Assembly (NCBI GenBank): GCA_013397695.1
Contig: VYZI01000029.1
Coordinates: 3,005,558 to 3,069,557 of the forward strand
From: Centropus unirufus
Lineage: Eukaryota; Chordata; Aves; Cuculiformes; Centropidae
Length of the DNA: 64,000 nucleotides
Direction: 5' to 3'
In this document: in pieces, positions 20,458 through 35,326 of the stretch
How the letters are laid out: every line of letters begins with the position of its first letter
Numbering within the stretch: position 1 is the first letter of the stretch
The notes under the pieces: model-generated
What the model saw: only the letters and a program-made list of their open reading frames with translations
Database searches by the model: none
Told to the model about the DNA's origin: nothing
Program-made: the position numbers and the translations under genes

Positions 20458-23400
20458 AAAGGAGATGAAAAGTGATTATGTGCTCCACTCCCTGGCCTGA
20501 CCCCAGGTATTATAGCATGTGAAGTCAACATGGTCCTCTGACAACAGATGAGGTGCTGGGCTTCACTCATTCCTTACCTACTGGACCTTGCCAGAGCTGA
20601 AAATAGAGGCAGCACAGATGCAAACCTCATTCCATCTCCATTGCAAAGCATGGGGCCTCTACTGTCTGGATATTTCTCCACTAAATCGGATTTCACACGA
20701 GAGAAGAATGGGTCAGCCTCCTTCGAATCAACATCTCATATCCATTTTGGGAACATAAAGCAAAGGAGACATATTTAACAGCATAACACATACAGGGATG
20801 TCTCATATTTATTCCTTTTTTATTTATTTACTCCTACATGAGGTCACTGAAACTAGAAAGAACTTTAAAAATTATTTTTCACCATTGCTTATTAATCATT
20901 AAATTAGAGTTGGCATTTCACATAAATAGACCTGCATATCGACTGGAACTTTAAATGGGATTGTATTGATACAGCAGAAGTAGAGAAACACTTTTTCAAC
21001 TTCTCTCAGTTTAGTCAGAAAAGACAGAAGCAATGGTTTAGTTTTGTTTAAACAGAGTTTTCCTATGTGGTTCCCATGTACCAGTACCATTATGCAGCAT
21101 GGGAAAGGACATGCATCTGAAGTATTTCTATTTAAGTTTTATTATATTTATTATATCACAAACAGTTTCACTTAATTTGGGGATGTGGGAGTCCAAATAT
21201 TTTGTTACTCTTTGATGTAATCTGAATTTGGGGGAAAGAGCATCTGACAGAGTCTCTTTATATCACCTATATCTTCAACCAGCCAACAAGAGAATTGAGA
21301 CAAAAAGTAGGCCAACTTTTTTTCTCAAGGTATAACTGCCCTTTCTGTTAAGCGTGATCCAGTGTGGAAGTTTCATTTTAATGTGACCTGCAAAGCAAAA
21401 ATTAAAAGCAAACACTGAGTTCTGCATTGAATATCTCCAGGGTGTAGGGTGCAAGAAAAGCCAGTACAGAAACAGCTGTAATAATTTAGCGCATGGGTTT
21501 TGAGGGAGGCATAAAGCCTCCTAACTTGCTGCAGAGATCCCAGAATTCATCTTATTTTGATTCCAGATTGACTGTCTCAGTTGAAAAGAATTTGTGAAGT
21601 CACTCTCTGAATGTCTGTAAGGTCACATGCCTGGATTTTTTCAGTGGATTGAGAACAAAAGGAATTCAGAGTTCTTAAAAAATATCTGTGATGAATGCCT
21701 TTTCTGCTTGTGGCCTGGGGAGCCCTGGGACATCATGAGCTATATGTGAAAGGTGTGTGCCATAGAAATGAGTAAAGCAAGATTATTGTCAGTACATTCA
21801 AATCCAGTGTCCAGACTCTGCATCTTGACCAGGAAATGTATAGAAGCATCTCTGTAGGAAAAGATTATAAAAGCCTTGGTACAGTTCCTGCAGGTTCCAG
21901 CACCCAGTCAACAATGTTGAAGATAGAGTAGAACCTTTCATACAAGAGCGGAGCAAATTCTCTTTCCCTGGGGAGAAATTGCAAGCAGAATTGAGTAGCA
22001 GATGTTGTAGGTAGAAGAGAAATGTGCAGATATGGAAAGGTATTCCTTGTTCCAAAGAAGGTGATGGAACTGGTAAGAGCCTGAAAAAAAAATCTCACTC
22101 ATTTATGGCTTTGAGGCAAAGTTTTAAAGCATTTGGGGCAAGATCAACAAAGTTAGGTAATGTAGATTTAGGTATATGATTTTTAAATAAGTTGGCACTC
22201 TGTAAATGAACCATGCCACATAGGGCTTAAGGGGAGACTGCTTTCACATGTGTGGTGTAGGGAAAGGAACTAATGTCTGTGTTCTCGGGAGCATTAAAAC
22301 AAAGGTTTATGTGGAGAGAAGTCCCTACCTTTTTTCCCCATTGAAACTTGCCTTTCCCAACCCCCTCTTCAAAATCAGTATCTGCAATGCTACCTCCACT
22401 GAACTTGCCGATAGTATTCCCATCCATGTGTCACTTGGTGACACTAATTGAAAACACGGACCTTGACAAAATGGTCTATATTGAGAGAAAGGAAACATTA
22501 GTGTCATTGTGATGCTAATAGAGAATGCTATAGTTAGACCGAGAGGAAAGGGAGAAGGATTATGTGTATGCACCTTTTTTGATTTATCAATGGTACTTCT
22601 ATACATTTTTCACTTATGGAAAGAAAAATGGTCTTTTTTCAGATTACCTTGATAATGCCAAAAAAAGAAGAATCCGGCATGTGTTCAAAGGTTTCAGGAT
22701 TTTCACAGTTAAAGGAAATCTGAATTTAAACTAAGGAAAAGTACAGGGTTTTTTGTTTGGTTGGTTGGGTTCTGTTTCAGCCTGTCCTTGAACCATTCCC
22801 TTAAAACACCAGCTCATTATAGTCAAAGGTCCTAATTTAAAGAATGTCATACTCCATGAGGGATTAATCAACTCTTTGCTATTCATTTCATGAAAGGTCC
22901 AGACCTTGTTTTGATCAGCCAGGGACTTTAGTGAATGAGCCTTCAGGTGAAGGTGGACATACATTGTTTCTCTGCTATCAAGTTAGATTCCAAGCTGTCA
23001 TAGAATATAAAAAGAAATACCTAGAACAAACTGCCTCAGATATCCATAGGGAATATACATATGTGATTGACCCAACTGGCCACTGGGTGTGACCATTGCA
23101 CCACACAAAAGCATCTGACACTTTTCCAAAGACAGGTCTGGAAATATTTGAGCAATGAAAAAACACACAGCCTTTTGAGGTATGAGTAGACAACAGCAAT
23201 GACAAATAACTTTCTGTGCACAGTTTTCCTATGCTTGGTGAACAATGTGGAACATATTTCAAAAGCCAAAAATAAAGCATTTAAAATCATAGTGTAAAAA
23301 AATACAGTGAAAATCACGGTAATTATATTACCAGAGTCCCTTTCAGTTCTGCAAAGGAAAACTACTAAGTCCCTTAAAGCTACAGATGTTTGGCACACTG

Positions 23401-24403
23401 TTCACTGAAGTCATGTTAATAGAATAAGCACATACACAGGCAGAATGGCTTATCCTGGCAGTATCCAAACTATCAGCTCTCAGTAACCTAGTTTGCAACC
23501 AAAAGAGTAATACCCACTAAAAAGAATTGTAAAAATAAATTCTACAATAAATTATTGATAATCTTTCTTCAAGCCTGAGTTCTGTAAATATGAGACAAAA
23601 TAATTTTGTTCAGGGTAACACAACCAGATCTCTGGTATTATGTAGCTCATATCATCCCACTTTAAAATGTTTCCCAATTTTATGTGCTATTTTATAGCAT
23701 TTCTATCACTGAAAAGTCTCTGTATTTATCTTCTACATCAGATATACTCTTTTATATCCTCAATGCAGTTATAGGTGTACACAGCAATTTGTAAGATCTG
23801 TTTTCCTGACCACACTCAGGTTATGTTTGCATATTCCCTTGAGTCAGGTTGAAGTTCAGCAGCCCCAGACCTTGATCAAAGAGCCAATGGCAGAATAACA
23901 TCACCTTGATCTCAGAAAAGCCTGTCAGTCCTGCTATTGCTCAAGTTTACATTGGTTACAACTACCTCAACAGGCAATAACTGAACAAAAAATTGCCAAG
24001 AGTGTAACTGGGCTATGCCTTTCTTTCATCATCGGGTTAATACCCTGGGCCCTGGACAGTGGATATCAACCACATTTGATGTTACAGGGTCAGTTTTACC
24101 AAAACATGAGTTTTCCCATGATTGAGGAATCTGAAATAGTACTTGTGGAAAGCCTCATTGCATACAAAGGAAGGCTTTGAATTTAGATCTGCCTTTCAGA
24201 TCATATATGAATGGGAGTGCAACTTCCCAGATATGCAAAGCACATCACCGACTTCTAAAGGGGTCTAAAAATCAGTGTGTGCTGTTTTTGAAAGGGATAC
24301 ATAACCAGTAGTTGAAGATAACTTCCATTTTGGGCTTCTCACTGTACCTTTATTTTTGAATTTTTAAAGGAATGCTTTAGTAAAAAGTAAAGCATGACCA
24401 ACA
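20458..24403. other. Non-coding stretch
   Basis: I see no gene, RNA gene or transposon. Overlapping short frames at 21.8-22.1 kb and 22.98-23.4 kb on the minus strand have no recognisable domain and no clear splice context. Confidence 0.4.
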
Positions 24404-24493
24404 GAATAAGAATAAGAATAAGAATAAGAATAAGAATAAGAATAAGAATAAGAATAAGAATAAGAATAAGAATAAGAATAAGAATAAGAATAA
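24404..24493. repeat. (GAATAA)15 hexanucleotide microsatellite
   Basis: Exactly 90 bases consist of 15 uninterrupted GAATAA units. There are no mismatches, so the array is probably young and length-variable. Confidence 0.98.
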
Positions 24494-27400
24494 TGTCTCT
24501 ATTTCTAACGGCTCATGCTGGAAATTACCTGTAGTTCTCAGACTCACTGTGTTTTTTGCACTGAGGCATCTGGCACCTTCCTGAATTTCTGATGAGTTGC
24601 CAATGTTTTAACAAGGAGGATTCAGCAAACACCACTTTCCCTATACCTTAAAGAGGGGTTCTATGAGATAAGGGCTGTGGAAACTATTCATTTGTTTCCC
24701 CATTTAAACAAAAATATTTTCTTACAACCCTAAGCTGGAAAGATGGAATTCCACCTGACAAACAAACAGAATATTCTCGCTGGAAAGCTACAGTTTCTAT
24801 CCCAAAGTTAAGCACACTGGCTATATTGCTAGCATAGTGCACAGTTCAACTCCTCTCTAATTTGAATGTAAAAAGAGAGAAGGCCTTTAGAAAATTCCTG
24901 ATCCTTGGTACAATCTACTGCATTCAAAAGAAGGGGGGGAGTCACTCTCTTCTGAAGTGTCCTTGTGGTCTCCAGGGAGAATACTCTTTATAAGACAGGA
25001 AGATTTAGCCGGATTCAGAAAGCAGAGGCAAACACCCTCAGAAGCAGAAAAAACACCTACCCATCTTTCAGTTTGACTGTAAGGGGCTCCTGACAGCCTA
25101 GTAGCTGTTTCCTCAGGCACTTCCTTACTGAAGACCCCCTGCGCGTGTATGTACGTATGTGTACATAATAAATTCAAGAATGTTCGTCACCACGGAAAGC
25201 AAGCAAGAGCAGCTCGCTTCGTCACCCTGTAGCACTTCATATACTGGGCTGAGTCCCGGGGTGGGGAGCAGCCTCTGTCTCCATTACTGGCACCTGTGGC
25301 CACAGCTGGGGGAGTGTCCCACTTGCACAAGGGCATCCCCACTGAGGCAAGAAGCTGCCCAGTAGTGCCTGGGCTACCCACCGTGATTTCAACTTCACTA
25401 GATATAGTAAGAAGGAAATATGGACTGGATAAAATAATCAACATCATATATCGGACTGACAAGAAACCAGAACCCAGAGAGTGGCATCTGAGGTGCATCC
25501 CCTTGTCTGGTGACTCTATCACTGTCTCCTTGACCATCTCATCACTAGGCTCTTTATGGAAAGGCTGTAGGCAGCTTCCCTCCTCATCCAGAGGTGAGTT
25601 TAGCAGTTTTCAAGGAAACTACATGCATGAATCCCATTAAATGGGGTTTTTACCATTCATATATCACCACTTATTTAGTACCTGATAAAAAACTTCTACC
25701 ATAGGCTAGATTTGAACTGAAAATATAAGGTTATGTGACTCACTGCCAGTCCTCAGGAGGTGTTCAGAATCTTGATTTCCTTTATCTGTATGTTTCAATC
25801 ATTTCAACTAACTGATAGGCTATCAGGGTCAAGAGCTTGGAAAAAAGGATGCAAAAAGTTCTGCTCAGTATATTTTCTCCCATCAGTTTCCATGGCATAA
25901 TATAAAACAGACCTTTGGTAGGTTTAATGTGCTAGTGATAAAGCAGTAGGCTAGAGACACAATGGTACTATAGCTGTGTCGTAGAAAATCAGACAGTATA
26001 AAAAGATATCCTCTATCACAAACATACTTTTGAGAGCTGTACAATCTTAGAATGGCTGGTGCAAAAGCAATTCTTATATATTTGTGTTTGGTAAACTGAG
26101 TTTATCCTACCAAATATACACTAAAAATGGAGGGGAATTAAAAAAAGCCCAATAAGCCCACCTCCCATATCCTGGTTCTTCCCATTGTTCCTTTTTTAAT
26201 TGAACTATCTTATTTTATAACCTTCATCAGGATTTGGGGGTTTTGGGTGTTTTAAGAGTGAGTGATAGGAGAGAATAATCATTCCAGAACAAATCTTTAA
26301 AAACCCATTTCATCTCTAAACAACTGTTCCTAATAATTTTTAATAGCTACTTGGTAGAATCTATTTAGTACATGACCTAACTTTTGGGAGATAAGCTTTC
26401 ATGTCGCCAGACTTGAATAATTGAGAGACATCGTTCAAATACAGAAGTTTCTTATTTCATTATGGAAATTCTGAAATATTCCCAGCTGCACAGCTGTATC
26501 AGGCCTTTGGAGCAAGCATGTGTAACTCCAACCAGGAATAAGGGTGACAGAAAATTCTACACCTCAACTCTATTTAAAATTATAGTACCTGTTTTTATAC
26601 ATGAATTAACATTTCAATATTGAGAAGATATTGTCTCCCATATAAAAGACTGGAGATGCTGAAGCAAGTGTTAGTGCGTTAGCTGTGAGATGAATAAACA
26701 CACAAACCATTACGGTTATTTTCCATATGGAAGAAATTTATTTACCAAATGCAAGACTAAATACCATATAAAAAACCTTCAGCCCTTTTCTATGGAAGAA
26801 AAAGAGGCAAGCAGGAGACTCATTAATTCACAGATTTGGAGACAAATTTTCTGCTGGTATAACTCCCATATAATTCTGTGAAATTCTGCCTTTAGAGAAT
26901 TTCACATTGATGGAAAAGTTTTGTTCAACAGACAGAATTTATTCCTATTTCAGTCATCTGCAAGCACGCAACTGCAATCAGTTGGAGTGGGATCAAGTCC
27001 AAGCATAAGTGGAGGGAAACAAAATTTTGCTATTCTCTACTGTCATAGGAAGATATTTGTGCCCCTAGTTTTCCTGACATCTGCACATAAAGAATGAGTG
27101 ACAGTGGGAGCCTTATGGAAAATGCTCCTCATCAGGTTTTTATCAGCCTGAAGGGGAAAGAGTATGTCTTGCTGTGGTTGTGCTCCAACATCCAGCAAAC
27201 TGAACTTTACAGTGCCTTAGGAGAACAGTCTCCTGTAAAATACTGCAGAGCACATAGGAGAAAACAGCAAGTGAATTAGAATTGAAGTAGAGGATTTTTA
27301 TTCTTTTTTTGCTTTCATTTTGTTTTGAAAAGAAAAAGCAATGGCTTCAGCAATACTTGAAGACTGCTAACAGCCCTCATACTCCCACTTGACAAAGCTT

Positions 27401-28207
27401 TTAGTCATTCAGATGCTCCGGTTTAGCAACCACCACCATCGTCATCAGTTTTCTTTTAATATGCCTTTCTTTCCAGAGGTATCACCACAAGACACAATTT
27501 TAAGGATTTGTGTTCCTTTTAAAAAAAATCTGTATGGTTTTTCTTTTCTGTTCAATCATTAGTTTTTTTGTAAATTTGTTTTGTCTATATTTTACATATC
27601 TAAGTTTCTTCTGTTACCTTTCTCCAATGGGATGACAAGAAATGAATGTAATAGCCTAGCTGAGGGCATACTACAGGTGTATACAATGGGTTTGCATTTT
27701 TCTGTGTTGCACTAATGTTTTATCTGCATTTCTAGCTATCACATCACACTAAGACGTTTTACTGGGCTGTCTATGGTGATTCCCTGCTCTTTTATCCAAG
27801 TGATGGCTGTGGATGCAGCACTGTCTGTGATTATTTGAATGGGCCTTATCTTACATTTATCAACCCTGGAATTCAGCTATTTCTCTTCTCATTATCTGCA
27901 TATTTGTAAGGTCTCTGAATCATTCCCCTTTAATAAAAACAGACATTAATGTCTGCAGCATCTCTCAATCATTTCATCATTGTTTCAGGTCAATTGTTTT
28001 AAACAAGTTTCTAAGGAAAGAAAAAGGGCTGTAATTTATATGTGCAATTACTCTTTTTGTTCTCTTCTCCACTAGTTCTTTCACCTTTACCTTCCTTTCA
28101 CCTTTGCCCATTAAGGTGTTAAAAAGTTTTCCCAAATGTTTCATGCACCCCTGCAAAAGGCTCAGGGAAGTGAAGATTCAAGATAACTGAACTTGTTTTG
28201 AAGAACA
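24494..28207. other. Non-coding stretch
   Basis: I see no gene. Overlapping frames on both strands at 25.19-25.64 kb are about 115 codons each but have no domain and shadow each other. Confidence 0.4.
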
Positions 28208-28595
28208 AGTCTTAAGAGGAGCAACTGACGGAACTAGGGCTGTTTAGTCTAGAGAAGAGGAGGTTGATCATCAGTGCCTACAAAATCAGTGCCACCTGAA
28301 AGGAGGTTGTAGAGAGGTGGGTGCTGGTCTCTTCTCCCAAGTGACAGGAGAAAGGGCAAGGGGGAACAGCCTAAAGCTGTGCCGGGGGAGGTTCAGGTTG
28401 GATATTAGGAAAAAAAAATTAACCAAAAGGGTCACTGGGTCCTGGAACAGCTGTCCAGGGAGGTGATGGAATCACCATCTCTGGACGTATTTAAAAGGCG
28501 GGTAGATGAGGTGCTTAGGGATATGGTTTAATGGTAGACAGGTACAGTTGAACTCGATGATCTCAGAGGTCTCTTCCAACCTAGCAATTCTATGC
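28208..28595 (+). mobile_element. CR1 LINE 3' end, 5'-truncated, plus strand
   Basis: About 390 bp match the CR1 3' end in order: GTCTTAAGAGGAGCAACTGA, GTCTAGAGAAGAGGAGG, TCTTCTCCCAAGTGACAGGA, GGAGGTTCAGGTTGGATATT, CAGGGAGGTGATGGAATCAC, then GATCTCAGAGGTCTCTTCCA and a short CAATTCTATG tail. It is of the same tail type as the copy at 3.2 kb but in the opposite orientation. The embedded ORF2 C-terminus is frameshifted. Confidence 0.95.
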
Positions 28596-31500
28596 ATAAG
28601 TAACACTTGTGTTTCTATTACATAAACTCAGCATTTTCAACAAATTAAAACGTTTTCCCCTTTCAGTTTATATGTCTGCAATATTTGTGATGTTGCATTA
28701 GTGCTATGAGTCCTGAAGGTGCTGAGTACTTTAAATCTGGTTTAAAAAAAATAACTATATGCTTAAATTAACATAAAAGAATGTTCAGTTACATTCCAAT
28801 TCCTACTCATTTTTAACTGGAAAAACTACTGACTACTTACAGCAAAATCTTTCCTCTTGTTTGTGTTCCAAACTGTGCTACCTAGTTGGGATAAAATAAG
28901 TTACAATGTATGCTTTACAACAGGATTAAAAAAAAAAAAAGTCTTGTAATCTACTTTTGCTAATGCCATAAAACATCTCAAAAATAGTTCTTGAGGAATG
29001 TGATCGTTGAAAATATTGCTCACTGAACTTACTAAATTCCATGTAATAATTTGTACTTGCACTACCTCTAATTTTAGAGAAACTTAGGTACTTTATGAAA
29101 AGACCAAGCAAACAACTGCCTCTAGCAGACCAGACATGAATTCCCAGACTCCAAACAACCTAGGCTTTATCTCAAAGTGCATACGACAGATCACATGGCA
29201 CTCAATTCATCTACAGCCCCACTGCCTTGCTTGTTCAAATGCCATTATATTTTACTCCAAATAAAAATAGAGTTTGATTTACAATCATAATAATGATCAT
29301 TTATACAGCATTTTTCAAGTAAGGATGGCAGATCACAGGATAAACTCAGAACTATTTATATAGAAATTGCTTTGCCAGTGTGTAAGCCCACCAAAATGAA
29401 AGGTGATAGCCTTCAAAAAAACAGCTGGACAAATATTATCCAACATATACATTATCTTAATTAATTTTTACCTTTTTTTCTCAGCTGATTTATTAGAGTA
29501 ATTTTTCTATTTGGAGTAATCAACCAGCTGCATAGCTCTGCAAATACTGCTCATAGAATAAGTCATTTGATGGATAATGACAATTTTCAAAGAAACATTT
29601 ACTTGGCAAATATTTTTTTCTGATAATTGAGGAGCTCAGCTTTAAAAGCCATGCAATAACATTGCATAGTCATTCTAGACAAGCATAAAATATCTTTAAG
29701 TCAAATTATAGGAAGAATTTTACACAGCAGGAAGTAATTAGCCAAATGGAAATACGGCTATAATGGTGAGATTAACACGTTTAACTGGTGAAAAGTTGTC
29801 CACATTCCTTAATTGTTAGATATTCTCTAAGATCTTGCCTTATATCTCATCAAAAGAATCTTTAACCAAGACAATCTGTACTTCTAAAGAAAGTCTCTCT
29901 TTTGAAAAGGCTTGGCTTGCACAAGATTTTAGCTGAACAAATCCCATTAAGAGCAATGAGAGTCACTCTGCTAAATCCTCCATGCCCCAGAACAGAAACA
30001 ACAGCACAAGTAATGTGCAAGTTTGTACTCCTCTGAAAATGTAAAGACATGAGATAGAAGGGAAACAGGTTCTTCTGTCACAGATGTATGATCATTTTTA
30101 AGTATCATGGAGCCTTCTGATGGGAAGGGAAGGGGCACAATGGAAATGAAAAAGGAAAAGGGAGAGGAGAGGAGACAGGGAAACAAGGAAGGAAGATGGA
30201 CGCACAGGAAACGTAAAATGATAACAAAACAACGGTCACCACCAATACCTTGTACCAAATACACCTGCATTTTGTGTTCCAGAGTAATTCTTCAGGCTGT
30301 CTGGCCTCATCTTTTTTCTTTTGAAGTTCTTTCTGGAGTTGGCTCTTATCTAAGCAGTTCACGCGTCTCTATTGAAATACTCAAAAATGGAGCAAGGTGT
30401 GAAGAGGAACAGAAGATTAAGCTAGGCTGTAGAAAATACCCATTTATTCATCTTTCAAAGGCAGTAGAAAGGGAGTCGAACACGTCTTTATTCTTCTGTG
30501 AGAGGATACTATTGTTCATCTTGTTCTAATTATGAAATCTGAACTTAAAAGGAAAAAAGAGAACACCCCTCTGACAGTGCACAGTACATATTTTCCAGAA
30601 ATAATTTTTATAGAGATATATGTCAACCCTGTGTATCTAAGAATGACCCAAAAGTCACAAAGCAACACACAGAAGCATTTGATACAATCTACAAAGCTGC
30701 ACTTCTTGATCTATTTTTGTTCCAGACAGATTAGAGAACTGCATGACAGAAGAAAACACAGCTAATCTTTCATGACTGCTAGACAGTGCTGTAGAAATGT
30801 AATTGCAGAACCAGCAACTCCATGAAAAGAATGCCATGCCATTTACCACAATTCAAAATGAATCCAATTATTTCATAATCACACTAAAGGGCATATTCCT
30901 TAAGCACAAATAAAAAGAAAACTGTAAGAATTGTGTGTCCACTAAAAATCCAATATGCAATTTGTTGAGTGAATCTTTACTTAAAAGAATAAAAATATCT
31001 CTGGAAAACACAATATCGCAGTGGAAAACACTGCAATTTTTCCAATCCTACAAGCATCGCTCTACTAACATTGTTATCTCCTCCTTCCATCTACATTCAA
31101 AAAAAATCCAAACTGTTAGAAAATGCAGTTATTCCTATTAGGCTGAAGTCCAAAGTAAGGGAAAAGAAAGTCCAGTGTTGTCTGATCGTCTTAAGTCTGA
31201 GTCTGTTGTTTTTCAAAGGGCTCTTCTACAACTCTGATTCAGATTGAAGTGCCACTTTCATCGCTAGGTAAAGTGCTAGAAATGAGAAGAGACACAAAGG
31301 GGCTGAGGATGATAGCTCAGAATAAGGTACTTCTCTCTTGCTCTGTATAGTAACTGTGTGTGACATTGACAGTTTTGCAGTCTTGTAGATGTTTGAATTG
31401 GAAGCAAGAATAACATCTGCAGTTTTTTAAATCCATGAAGTAAAGCTGCCATCAGTTATTGCACACCTGGCAATACCTCAGGACAATGTGCCTATCTGCT

Positions 31501-34500
31501 CAGGCATTTCCAAAGGCTCCACAGACTTCAGATAGGTGGGAGTTTTTTATTTTCTCTTTCTTTTCCTGCCCCTGCACCCAAAACAGACTGAACTAAGGAG
31601 ACACCAGCTGGGCTAAATTGTGAGGGTATAGATTTTATTATTTGCAGTTGAAGGGAAATCAGCTTCTTATTTCTGTTACCCAGCTCTTAGCAGATTCTCA
31701 GTGGCTTGCTATTTTCCAGGGTTAGAACTATATTGTTTCTGCACTGGGCTGAAACACTGTTTATTTGCTCCTTCATTGAGAGCTGTTATGCCATGTACAC
31801 TGAAGTATGAGATTCACAGAGCTGAATCCTGCTCCACGCTGGGTCTGTGTACCTTGTACTTGCCAAGCATTGCACCTTCTTTTCCACTGCAATTCAGGTC
31901 ACATAAATAGGGAAGAATACAACCCTGACTGTTGGTTTCTTGCAGGCTGAACATCCACAGAGGAAGAACCTTCTCCAGTGACTGTTCACCGAGAGGTTCG
32001 TAACATCCATTACTTTCCATTGATCATGTTTTCATGAGAGGACCAGCGAATAATAAACACCTCTTCTTTTCCTGAGTCTGAATATCCTTAAATCCTTCTT
32101 CAGAAAACCTGAATTGCAAGCCTATTCCAATAGCCTTTATTTTGGAGTCAGTTTGTCTTCTACTGGGTACATGTGATTCATATGCTCTACTTCCATAATC
32201 ATCCTCTGCAACCTCAATGAAATAGGACTTTGCCCATCAACTGCCTAGATAACATATTTGTACTTCCATGGAATAAGTTGAGATAAGTTACATTGTTTTT
32301 TGAAAATAAGAGGTTCTATTATACCAAGTTTAAATAGAAGGTGCCAGGTAGATTTACTTTGCAGTAGGAAAAAATTGCATTTTATTGTTAAAAAAAAAGG
32401 AAAACATCAGCACTGCAAAGACAGAGCTTTCTCACCTGTGTTTGTCCACAAACTGACTATATAAATTGACTATAGCCCTCCTCATAGCAGCTTACTCTTG
32501 TTTTCCAAGTGACTACTCTGCGCAAGATATGTTGCAAAATCTAGATATGTTCAGAAGCGCCTTCAGCTCTCTCTCACGAAAGAAACCTTTGCCAGACTCC
32601 AGAGTATTTGGTCTATCTTAGATCACTATTGTGACTGTCAACGAAAGTACTTGATCGCTATTGTCCTACAAAAAAAATCACGAGCTGCTGATGTTTGGCA
32701 GTGTTTGTTAATAAAGATTTTTTTTATTCTTTTAGATAAGGCCCACACCAGTGGAGAAGGATGAGAAATTGTCATGGTCCTTTCTGAAGTTCAATCTCCA
32801 TTTTACTCTGGAGTTGAGAGATTTTGATAGGAAGATGGTTTGTTGGTAATGAACTCATCTGTAATGGGTATCACTGAAGATCAGTTAATTACCTGATCAT
32901 GCATCATAGTTGACCTAAGATAAAAATCTCCTCCCTTGAAATGGAGGTTTCCTACTTACTTTCTGAGTAACCCTTTCTTTAAAATGCTCACAAAATGCTA
33001 ATACAAACCAACTTAATGAGGTCTGTCACAGCAACACAAATCCCTCTCTTCTGTAGCTATAATATCAAGTATAAGTAATTATTATCTCACACAGTCTGAA
33101 TTCAGGACACATTACGTCCACACAAAATTTGATCAGAAACAACTTAAAAACAGGAGATATATTTAATTATGTATAAGATGATAGTGCCCAAAGGCCATAA
33201 ATGAGTGAGAGGCATTTTGTTGTGACGTACTTTATAGAAACACAGGATGGGAGACAGTTGCCTCAGTTTACAGTCTAGCCGAATAGGCTGGCAGGAAATG
33301 AGAAGGTGAACAAATTGAACAATTTGGCCCTGATCAGTAGCTCTGCAGTAAACAGGCCCTATCCCTTGATTCCTTTTCAACTTCTACTCTTTAACCCACA
33401 TTACTTTTGCACTCCAAGAACAAAAAGACTGTCAGAATGGATTCATCCACAAGCATCTACACATGACCATGTCAGTGATGTATGTTACATGAGCGACTGT
33501 ATGTACACTTATTAAAAATGTACTTACAACCCCCAAAATATTTGTTTGGACTGTAGAGGAACTCAACATTTCTCTTAATGTGGCAGTCCAGTCAAATATC
33601 TTAAGAGGGAAAGGTTAAACAGGTCAGAAAAAAAGTGAAGAAAAACTTATCAGAACCATACGTAAGCACAGAAAAGGTGGGGGAATTTTGAAACCCAAGG
33701 TGTTAAACAGAACGTGCCATCAACATAGAAAATTAACATTTCCAAATTTCATCACCAAGTTCCTATCCAAGAGAACATTTCTAGCCAGCTAAACCTTTCA
33801 ATTCTGAAACACATGATTAATCCCAAATTTAAACAGTATGTATGTCCCAAAATTATATAAATAAAGCAACACAACAGTTACTGGCCCACACAGCAGCTGG
33901 ACCAGATGGCATCTCTATACATTTTTAAACAATACAATGTAATACTGTATTAACACATTTACTTGCATAAATATATGTAGAGATACAACAGTATAACAAT
34001 ACTTGACACTAATCCTCAGGAAATCAGCATGGAAAATAGCTTGCCTTCTAGAGGCTAGCAAGAACCCTCAGCAGTGATAGCAAAATATTTTTATATATCT
34101 GTGATAAAAGATTTCTACCTCTTTGTCTGACATTGTTCTCATTGACTTGCTAAGTATTGCTTGCCAGTGTGTCACCAACATTAATATTAAGGAGTGGTTA
34201 AATATTTTACATTATTTATGCCATGAAAATATGAATAGCTTCTCAGCCTTGAATTCACTAAGCTCTATGGAGTCTTCTCAAAGTATTTACATTACCCTTC
34301 ACAAGTGCTAACATTTTGGTTTGGAGGTTGAACCCAGCTCTTGCTAGTATTTCAAAACTGCAGGCTCTGTCTTACTACCTCCCCACCTACCATTTACCAG
34401 AGAGAGATGTCCACCAGCTCTCTCCTCCATGACGTTGCCTCTGGAGTGACCCGTATGGACCCTGGTACAACCATCAGATGCTGATGTTCTTCTGACTCTT

Positions 34501-35243
34501 CCTTCCTTTTCTCCACAGGAACCAAATGACAGGTGCCTGCCTTGCACCAAGGTGCATGCAGATGTCTCTTGAGCATGCAACATTTTTGGACAAATTAAGG
34601 AAGTAAACAAAGTAAGTGAAATAGGAAAGAGAGCTATGCAATTTTATTGCCTTCCTAAAACTTGTAGGAGAAAAGCACATTTTGTTCCACTGTAATAGCC
34701 CAGGGAAACCGACTATACATAGCGTTTTTTCCTAATATATGTCAATATCCTGCTGAACTTATAAATCTCTGTCTTGCCTAATGAAGATTTCTGACATGTT
34801 GCATGTTAGATAGCTTTCAAACCGAAAATAGTTTACAACAGCTCCTCCATAAGCTGTCCTACTCTCCCTCCACGAGTCAGCTTCTCTCTAACCCATAAAA
34901 TGTTCTCCTGCCTTTATAATCTACCCCCTACTCTGCCTCTGAAGCACAGGACTCACAGAACTTTTTTGGTGGTCATAATTCAGATGGATGAACTCTTTTC
35001 TAAAATTTTCAGGACAGTAAGTAAAAGGAATAGAATTGAGTAAAAAACCTGAAACATCAAGAGCTCACTTGGTTTCCAGATTTAATGTATCAGGCTCCAC
35101 ACCTTGACTTTCCTTCATCACATGTCTTAGGAGAAGGGCAGCACCATTCACTCCCACACTAATAAATAGCTGGGAACATAAATAAAGTTCGGTTTTCAAA
35201 ATCCCCAAATGTTTCATTTCTTAGTTCAAGGTTTTGTTTGTTT
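28596..35243. other. Long non-coding stretch
   Basis: I see no gene. 30118-30200 is purine-rich. It supports a 140-codon plus-strand frame (30107-30529) full of Lys, Glu and Gly, which I take as compositional. A 13-base A run is at about 28927-28939. Confidence 0.4.
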
Positions 35244-35326
35244 GCTTGCTTGAATTGTGAGAAAATCTGAGTAAAAAGTGTTGTGTCGCTTGCTTGAATT
35301 GTGAGAAAATCTGAGTAAAAAGTGTT
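35244..35326. repeat. 44-bp tandem duplication
   Basis: The first 39 bases of the unit at 35244-35287 recur exactly from 35288 to 35326. The identity over 39 bases shows a recent duplication, and no transposon boundary is visible. Confidence 0.95.

Noticed and set aside
26050..26080. GGCTGGTGCAAAAGCAATT-like block resembling a mariner end
   Set aside because: Only about 20 bases look similar, no opposite inverted repeat or TA duplication was found.
30107..30529. 140-codon plus-strand frame
   Set aside because: It is driven by a purine-rich tract giving Lys/Glu/Gly; no domain is visible and there is no splice or start context.
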